Shown in pieces: positions 58,401 through 64,000 of a stretch of 64,000 nucleotides of DNA. Both the position numbers and the translations under genes were made by a program. How positions within the stretch are numbered: position 1 is the stretch's first letter; every line of letters begins with the position of its first letter. The notes below the pieces were generated by a model, which was given only the letters and a program-made list of their open reading frames with translations, did not search any database and was not told where the DNA came from. This DNA comes from Chlorogloeopsis sp. ULAP01 (lineage in GTDB: Bacteria; Cyanobacteriota; Cyanobacteriia; Cyanobacteriales; Nostocaceae). The stretch lies in contig NZ_JAUDRH010000012.1 of assembly GCF_030381805.1 (NCBI RefSeq), positions 215,297-279,296 on the forward strand, read 5' to 3'.

Positions 58401-60208
58401 TGTGGATGGCGATTTCCTCAAATTCTGGCTGACTGCCATCTTCTTGGTAAAAAGATTGTTTTTTAAGTTTGACAGTTGGAGCGTAGGCGTTTTCAGGAAG
58501 GTTACGCTCCTTTGCCTCGGCGGTGAGGTTGGTATACTTGGTTGCCCGCTCGAAGCCGATACAATCACCATCGTAATCGCGTGCTTGACGCTCTTGTTCA
58601 GACTCTTGAGGAAGAATATCTAATTCATAACCAGCTGATTTTAGTTCTAAAATATACTGATTAAATTTGTTGGTAAACTCGATTTTATCTTGAGTTTCGA
58701 GCTTACTAATATTTTGGTCTAAGTAATTTTCAATACCTTCTAAGTGGATATTTTTTCCTTGAGCTTCTGACAGGATAGATTTAATTTGCTCATTGAGGCG
58801 GTTGTAAATGCGATCGCTTGTTTCGTCCGAGACAGCGATCGCACCAGCGAGAGGTTGACCATCAGGCCCAAGGATATCTTCTACAATTTTGTTAGTTGAG
58901 ACGCACAGACCATTTGAGTTGAGGAAAGGGGAGCGGAAGTTGAGAACTTCTTCCCCATATTGATAATGCGGTATGAAAATTTCCCCATTTTGCAGGTCTT
59001 TGGAGGGGATGACCATTGCTCGCTCAAACGTGAGCGTCTTGCCGATGGCGATTTCTTTCCATTCGTTTTGGACGAACCGGGCGAGTTCGCGCTGTACTTT
59101 CTCAGTTTCGAGAAGTTGCCCCTCTCCTTGCAAGTCAGCTTTGATGAGTTTATAGATAAACGAATCAGTAGCAATGCGATCGCGCAAAGTTTCTAACTCT
59201 TCTGCTAATGTTGGATCTTCTGCTGCTTGTTCTTCTAGTGTGGTTGCTTGTTCTTCAAGAAAAGCTTTCCGTTTCTCGTACTTTTCGCAGTAAAGTTGTG
59301 CAAGTTGCCGAGGATCATCCTGTGCTTCTTTAAGCTTTTTGGCTTCAAGTTCTAATTGTTCAGTAAAGTCTTTCAGTCCGTTAGGGAATGAAGCGAGTAA
59401 CTGCGATATAGCTGTCTTGCCGAGTTCAGATTGTGATTTTTCACCTAGCCAGATATTTTGTCGGTACAATCCAGGTTGAATTTGAGGCTTAGTCGAGCCA
59501 TTAGGATTATCTTTATCAGTTCCCTTGAACGCAGATAAGGGAAGAATTAGGTCAATTTTAGTTGAGTTATTCGAGTTTTGATAATTGAGGATTTGCTCAA
59601 GGTTAGCAGGGCGTAATGTACCTTTACCAAAACGGTATTTGTTGTCATCTCCGTCTCGATCAGTCCAACCGAAGCGGTGCTGAATTACTCGATATTTATC
59701 ACCTTTTTGATGCTTAGTCAATTCGTGATACAGGTCTTTTGATATTTGTCCGTAACAGTCTCCTGTTAACCGATATGCTTGGTCATTACTGATAATGCCG
59801 CCATTTTCACCATTACTATCATCAACTATTAGGATGTTTAACTCTTTATTGACAGCATTTTTACATGAACCAAGAAAGATAGACCCGTAAGCACCTCTAT
59901 CTTTGTTATCAGGGCACTTTGTTATCAGGGCATAATTGTCTAATTGTATCTAGACATTCTTCGGGGCCATATAACAACCGAGTTTTTGATGATAATAATA
60001 ATTTATGAGCTTCAGGATGATTAGTTAATTGTTCCACAGTAGACTTTTCGTCCATATGCCCGAACGAAAAGTTTACCCCAGGAAAGAAATATTCTAATAG
60101 GGTATTATTAAGTTCTTCCTTTAACAGCGAATCTGGATTATTTGTATTACCATCTGTATGAATCCATTGATTTAATCTAGTGTCAAAATGTTTAGCTTGA
60201 ATTGTCAT
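52447..60208 (-). pseudogene. Giant multidomain gene: RNA-polymerase-like module, AlkB-like dioxygenase, SLOG-like domain; frameshifted by a 16-bp duplication
   Basis: Two frames make up this gene. The first 99 codons (60208-59909) stop just after a 16-bp tandem duplication. The second frame runs to 52447, open from about 59945, with a TTG at 59721 as its first start. Removing one 16-bp copy gives about 2,581 residues. In order: FGKGTLRP (about 59627), a first barrel-like region ending FRSPFLNSNG (58909-58938), DYDGD (58564-58578), GDGISVGVINNHL (58363-58401) and QIAVDLFKSAKK (about 58030-58068), all as in double-psi-barrel polymerases. Next come an AlkB-like 2OG-Fe(II) domain (about 54740-55250; HRD at 54961-54969, NEH, RWSINIW), a SAEHAF/WLENCTS domain (about 53590-53960) and an SLOG-like fold (about 53130-53330). 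Whether the split gene is still functional is unknown. Confidence 0.6.
59901..59932. repeat. Exact 16-bp tandem duplication inside the giant gene
   Basis: Two copies of CTTTGTTATCAGGGCA lie head to tail (59901-59916 and 59917-59932). Since 16 is not a multiple of 3, the duplication shifts the frame. Both flanking frames fuse smoothly if one copy is removed (CPDNK then DRGAYGS). Confidence 0.95.
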
Positions 60209-60602
60209 ATATGAACAATTAAACTTATAAAATTAAATATAAATTTTTACTTTTTGGCACTAAAATACCCGTAGAGTTTAATTTTACTTTCTCTTTATCG
60301 GTAATCTATTCAACAAATTTCTAATTTCTCCTAGCAATTTATAAGTAATTAAAAATACATTTTTATAAAAATTTTACTTAGCTTTTTATTGATAAATACT
60401 TATTCAGTGTGATGTCAAAGTTTAAGTATGACAAAAAATATACAAACTTATTGGCTCCTTTTTACTTAGTTATAAATCCGTAGTAACTTTTGTAATGTTT
60501 GTGATTATGGTTGTGTTTGTAGTTTTAAGCAGAATGACAATGTGTTAAAAACTCAATACTAGATAGCATAGAGGCATCACAGTAGGGAGGCGATTAACAC
60601 TG
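60209..60602. other. 394-bp AT-rich gap upstream of the giant gene
   Basis: Promoter region for the giant gene, strongly AT-rich. No gene seen. A purine-rich GGGAGGCGATT just before 60603 serves as ribosome-binding site for the methyltransferase remnant. Confidence 0.5.
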
Positions 60603-60743
60603 ATGAGCATTGTAGACAGTATATTCATGCAGATGTTTGGTCGCCCGAAGGGTATGCTAGGTGGATGCAGGTGTAGAAGATTCTTCATCTGTGGTCAATT
60701 CAGCAATAAACACATCCAACGCTTGAGCGATGCGGTCTTTTGA
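60603..60743 (+). pseudogene. 5' remnant of a class I SAM methyltransferase gene
   Basis: After a strong Shine-Dalgarno the frame opens MSIVDSIFMQMFGRPKGMLG, which resembles the start of cyanobacterial SAM methyltransferases (MFGRPxGxLGRLGG). The match ends at about 60662, after which the frame overlaps the minus-strand gene and stops at 60743. It is a truncated leftover of a former neighbour. Confidence 0.5.
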
Positions 60744-60845
60744 TTCAGCACGTTTTGATACACACCACTGTTGAAGAATCCGATCGCGTATTGCCTGATA
60801 ATCAGTTACAGATAATTTGTTATGTAACTTCTCGGAAGTATACAT
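60657..60845 (-). CDS. Small hypothetical protein
   Basis: The 62-residue product (MYTSEKLHNKLSVTDYQAIRD...) is helical and charged. It lies 35 bases after a larger hypothetical gene on the same strand. It contains one of the TCTGTAAC octamers. No family recognised. Confidence 0.45.
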   Translation of the reverse strand: MYTSEKLHNKLSVTDYQAIRDRILQQWCVSKRAESKDRIAQALDVFIAELTTDEESSTPAST

Positions 60846-61432
60846 CTGTAACTCTTGCCTGACAGCTGATAATTCTACCGTCAGGCTATCAACTTTCCCA
60901 ATGCTTGTGTTAACTGTTCCTCTTTTTTCTGTAACTCATTCTGTAACTGTGCTAGCTCTGTTTTTAATTGATCCACATCAGAGGTCTTGGTTACAGATTT
61001 TTTACCTGTAACTTGTTTTTTGGGAGTAGGATTGCTCAAAGTAGTTGCAATTTCCTCCAGCCTAGTTACAGATAAATCTTCACAACGTCCTATATAGCGT
61101 TTTGTGAGAACACCGCCTTGTTTTCTGTAGCCGTACCAATAACTAGCCTGTCCCTTCGTTCCCTTCTCTTTGCGAGCAGTGTAAGGTGGTTCATTGTTAT
61201 TGGGGACATATCGAAAAGATTGGGCAGTCAAGAGCCACCTCTGCCACTTCTCCCATTGCTTATTTATTTCAATAATGGAAGTGCTGTTATGAGGTGAAAG
61301 TAACCCCTCTCCTACTACTGAAAGCTTGCTCATGTTAGTTACCCATAACCTATCTGTAACTAATCTATACGTAATTTGAGTTAGATTACATAGATTTTCC
61401 GATCGAGTTACACAGAAAAAATATCTGTAACT
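60805..61432. repeat. Cluster of TCTGTAAC / GTTACAGA octamers
   Basis: Exact octamers occur at 60805-60812, 60845-60852, 60928-60935, 60940-60947, 60990-60997, 61064-61071, 61354-61361 and 61425-61432, on both strands and in several reading frames. Further near matches (CTGTAACTTG, GTTACACAGA) lie between them. Such density is far above chance in 630 bases. Confidence 0.75.
60881..61333 (-). CDS. Hypothetical protein with a C-terminal coiled coil
   Basis: From the ATG at 61333 the product has 150 residues: a central region with SYWYGYRKQGGVLTKRYIG, resembling short plasmid-encoded DNA-related proteins, and a coiled coil (LKTELAQLQNELQKKEEQLTQALG) at the end. The frame extends upstream to 61441, but the longer N-terminus looks unlike protein. 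Function unknown. Confidence 0.55.
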   Translation of the reverse strand: MSKLSVVGEGLLSPHNSTSIIEINKQWEKWQRWLLTAQSFRYVPNNNEPPYTARKEKGTKGQASYWYGYRKQGGVLTKRYIGRCEDLSVTRLEEIATTLSNPTPKKQVTGKKSVTKTSDVDQLKTELAQLQNELQKKEEQLTQALGKLIA

Positions 61433-61532
61433 CAAATCCAAACAGCGATCGCAGTTTATCCAAGCACGTATATGTCAACGCAATAAACAGCGGAAGATAC
61501 CAATCTAATATTGCCAATTCCTCCAAAAAGCC

Positions 61533-63251
61533 TTAACGCACAGTTTTCAAGCTCTCCACAGAAGAGCTAAACATATCAGTGAAAATCGACATCACCGTGC
61601 GTTCCCTGAGCTTAATATTGGCACCTATGGACATCCCCGATTGCAACGGTATCTTGCGTCCATTCACCAAAAGCGACTGCTGTTCCAACTGCACTTTAGC
61701 AGGAAATCTGTAAAACGGATAAATCTGATCCGGTGGCAAGGCATCTGAGCCAATCCATACCAACTTACCTTTGATATCTCCAAACTCGCTAAAAGGAAAT
61801 GAGTCAATCCTCACATCTACCGTCATTCCCTCTTTCACAAACCCAATATCTTTGTTAGTAATAAACACTTTGGCAATGAGCGCATCAGTAGGTACAACTT
61901 TGAGGATTGGTTCACTTCCTGTAACTACAAATCCTGGAGTATGTGCCTTGAGTTCAAAAATTGTACCTGCAACTGGTGCGACAATCTCCTGATACTTCAG
62001 ATTCAGCCTTGTTTGGGCCAGTTGGCTATCAATCTCAGCAATGCGTTTGTTATTTTCTACTATGGCTTTCGTCAGTTGAGAGTCAATTTCTGCTATACGT
62101 TTATTATTTTCTGCAATTTGATTGAGCCAATCTCTGCGAGAAAGAGCAACAGTGTTTTGTAATTTCGCTACTCCTTGTGCTATGGCTGATTGCAAACGTG
62201 CCTTTTCTTGAATCAGTTGGTCAATTTCCGATAGTGCATTGCGGACTTCTTGTTCTTGTTTGAGGTACTGAATTTTGGAAATAGCCCCAGATTGCATGAG
62301 TGGGGTAACGTTATCCAAAATCCCCTGATTCATTACCAAGGTATCTTTGGTTGTAGCCAGTTTAATTTCAGCTTGTTGGAGTTGGCGTTTTGATTGGTCA
62401 ACTTCCAACCCGGCAGCAGCTACACGGGCATTTAATTCGATTTGGTTGGATAAAAAGCGTTCTTTTTGTTCCAGTGTGAGGCGAACTTTAGATAAATTGT
62501 CATCTAATTGGGTACGATACACTTGGTTTTCTGCAACCAATGCGGCTCGACTTTTAGTCAAATCAAGCATCTCTTTGGGGACTGAAAGAGTGAGAGAGTG
62601 AGGGAGCGTAGACGCGGTAGCGGCTTCCCGCAGGGTGGGAGCGAGGGTATTTTCTCTCCCTCTGTTGCTCCTTCCCTCTCTCATTCCTTCTGTTAATTGT
62701 GTTTGATAAAACCGATTTTCTTGAATAAGAGAAGAGCGTATTTTTTGTAACGAATCTAACTGAGCTAATGCAGTAGTGGAGTCAAGACTTACAAGACGTT
62801 GCCCTTGTTTGACTTGCTTACCATCTTCAACAAAAATTTCTTTGACTACTCCACCGACAGGTGCTTGTACTTCCTTAACAGTGCCTGTTGGTTCCAGCTT
62901 ACCAGTAGCAGAAACTGCTTCTTCAATTTTGGTTACGTTTGCCCAGATAATAGTACCAGCAGTTACTGCCATTAAACTCCACAAAATTGCTCTTGACCAC
63001 TTCCTTGATTGAGTAAGAATAACTGGTTGGTCAAATTTATGGAGACTACGTGCTACAGTTCCAGGTGGTTTTGGTTCTATAGAGTCTGGTGTAGCGTGAT
63101 TTGATAGCTGTTCCAATTGTTGGATAAAAGTTATTGATTGTTTCGGTGAGCTATTGCCATTACTTCCATTTTTACCGTTATCGTTAGTACCATTACCATT
63201 GTGGAAATCTTTGCTATTACCATTTGTACCGTTGACGTTATTGTTATTCAT
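61533..63251 (-). CDS. HlyD-family membrane fusion protein of type I secretion
   Basis: The 572-residue protein has an Asn/Gly-rich low-complexity start (NGNGTNDNG), one helix (about 85-108), a lipoyl-like pair of segments and long coiled coils. It contains an internal duplication of ENNKRIAEIDSQL. A Nostoc-type GC-rich repeat is embedded in frame near 62607-62640. It follows an ABC transporter gene on the same strand; together they form a peptide/protein exporter. Confidence 0.85.
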   Translation of the reverse strand: MNNNNVNGTNGNSKDFHNGNGTNDNGKNGSNGNSSPKQSITFIQQLEQLSNHATPDSIEPKPPGTVARSLHKFDQPVILTQSRKWSRAILWSLMAVTAGTIIWANVTKIEEAVSATGKLEPTGTVKEVQAPVGGVVKEIFVEDGKQVKQGQRLVSLDSTTALAQLDSLQKIRSSLIQENRFYQTQLTEGMREGRSNRGRENTLAPTLREAATASTLPHSLTLSVPKEMLDLTKSRAALVAENQVYRTQLDDNLSKVRLTLEQKERFLSNQIELNARVAAAGLEVDQSKRQLQQAEIKLATTKDTLVMNQGILDNVTPLMQSGAISKIQYLKQEQEVRNALSEIDQLIQEKARLQSAIAQGVAKLQNTVALSRRDWLNQIAENNKRIAEIDSQLTKAIVENNKRIAEIDSQLAQTRLNLKYQEIVAPVAGTIFELKAHTPGFVVTGSEPILKVVPTDALIAKVFITNKDIGFVKEGMTVDVRIDSFPFSEFGDIKGKLVWIGSDALPPDQIYPFYRFPAKVQLEQQSLLVNGRKIPLQSGMSIGANIKLRERTVMSIFTDMFSSSVESLKTVR

Positions 63252-63437
63252 AATTAGTTTGTGTAAACGTGATTATTTATAAAGTTTTCGTTATTGATAG
63301 TTATTATTTGTAAGTGTTGGCTGTTTGTGAGAGTGTTATCTTTTTTGTTGGTGATTACTTGTTAAAGCTTTATGATTAAGCTTTTAATTGTTGGTTATTT
63401 ATAAACTTTCTAGGTTAGAGAATTTAGATGGACTGTC

Positions 63438-64000
63438 TCATCCTCCCGCAGTCTCTTGTTGCTGATACAGACAGTAGTACAATCCTTTGAAAGCCATAAG
63501 TTCAGCATGAGTCCCCTGTTCTGCTATCTTCCCAGCGCTCATCATCAAAATAATGTCAGCACTCTGAATAGTCGCTAACCTATGGGTAATAAAAAGTACA
63601 GTTCTTCCTTTAAATGCTGCTGCTAAATTCAAACAACAGGAGCGTTCGGTGGCATAATCCAAAGCACTGGTAGCCTCATCTAGTATGAGTAATGGTGGAT
63701 TTTGCAGTACAGTGCGGGCGATCGCAATCCTTTGTCTTTGTCCCCCAGATAAAGCAGCACCTCTTTCGCCAACACGAGTTTCATAACCCGACGGCAGGTT
63801 CATAATAAAGTCGTGGGCGCAAGCGATTTTGGCGGCTTCGACAATTTCTTCTGGCGTCGCGTCTGGCATTGTCAGGGCAATATTTTCTTGCACTGTGGTA
63901 TCAAACAGAAGAGTATCTTGCAGCACCATGCCAATTTGTTGCCGCAAGGAGTAGAGTTCGACTTTGCTGATATCATAGCCATCAATGAGGATGCGACCAG
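63438..64000 (-). CDS. ABC transporter of a type I/bacteriocin exporter, C-terminal part
   Basis: Visible are the Q-loop region (QQIGMVLQDTLLF), signature LSGGQRQRIAIART, Walker B LLILDEATSALD and the switch histidine THRL. The frame continues beyond the window edge, so Walker A, the membrane domain and any peptidase domain are not visible. It lies 186 bases before the hlyD-like gene. Confidence 0.85.
   Translation of the reverse strand, partial: GRILIDGYDISKVELYSLRQQIGMVLQDTLLFDTTVQENIALTMPDATPEEIVEAAKIACAHDFIMNLPSGYETRVGERGAALSGGQRQRIAIARTVLQNPPLLILDEATSALDYATERSCCLNLAAAFKGRTVLFITHRLATIQSADIILMMSAGKIAEQGTHAELMAFKGLYYCLYQQQETAGG

Noticed and set aside
1..64000. CRISPR arrays, rRNA or tRNA genes
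   Set aside because: I saw no regularly spaced repeat arrays and no rRNA or tRNA-like sequence in the window.

Overview
The window comes from a filamentous (Nostocales-type) cyanobacterium. Evidence: many GCGATCGC (HIP1) octamers, Nostoc-style intergenic palindromes, and DevBCA-, CbtB- and cyanobacterial plasmid-type proteins. A replication-protein candidate, ParA-like ATPases, a Tn3-family transposon, a TnpB element, an Rpn nuclease and several truncated genes together suggest a large plasmid or a plasmid-derived island. This is an inference; no complete origin is proven.

Layout. 1-3.3 kb: tail of a YnfA-like gene, then a manganese ABC transporter (mntCAB) with a small coupled membrane protein. 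3.4-9.2 kb: a TPR protein, then a metal-stress cluster with a MerR regulator and four matching MerR-type operators, a secreted Cys/Met-rich protein, a thioredoxin-fold protein, CbtB with a possible cobalamin riboswitch, and a YtkA-like lipoprotein. 9.6-11.3 kb: a TnpB element. 12.1-26.8 kb: a copper-resistance island with two DUF305 repeats, DsrE, LysR, YHS proteins, a CPC-type Cu P-type ATPase, DUF2933, an isoprenylcysteine-methyltransferase-like protein, a multicopper oxidase, a Csp-like Cys-rich copper store, an HMA chaperone and a CPH-type P-type ATPase. Inside it sit stress and carbon genes: a YHS-fused glucan phosphorylase, UspA and DUF1269. 27.4-38.6 kb: phosphoketolase, an MgtA-like P-type ATPase, a second MerR, HtpX, DUF1326 and a devBCA exporter.

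38.7-42.6 kb is a Tn3-family transposon with 68-bp near-identical terminal inverted repeats and a tyrosine recombinase. 43.7-60.2 kb is AT-rich plasmid backbone: a primase-fold replication protein, an Rpn nuclease with a duplicated fragment, two ParA-like ATPases, a frameshifted response regulator and one giant gene. 60.6-64 kb holds a methyltransferase remnant, small genes dense in a repeated octamer, and a type I secretion HlyD/ABC pair that runs off the window.

The most notable item is the giant minus-strand gene (52447-60208). Its N-terminal third carries a DYDGD motif and flanking motifs like those of double-psi beta-barrel RNA polymerases (YonO/RdRP type). It is fused to an AlkB-like dioxygenase, a conserved cyanobacterial/phage domain and an SLOG-like domain. 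An exact 16-bp tandem duplication puts its first ~103 codons out of frame with the rest. Removing one copy restores a protein of about 2,581 residues.
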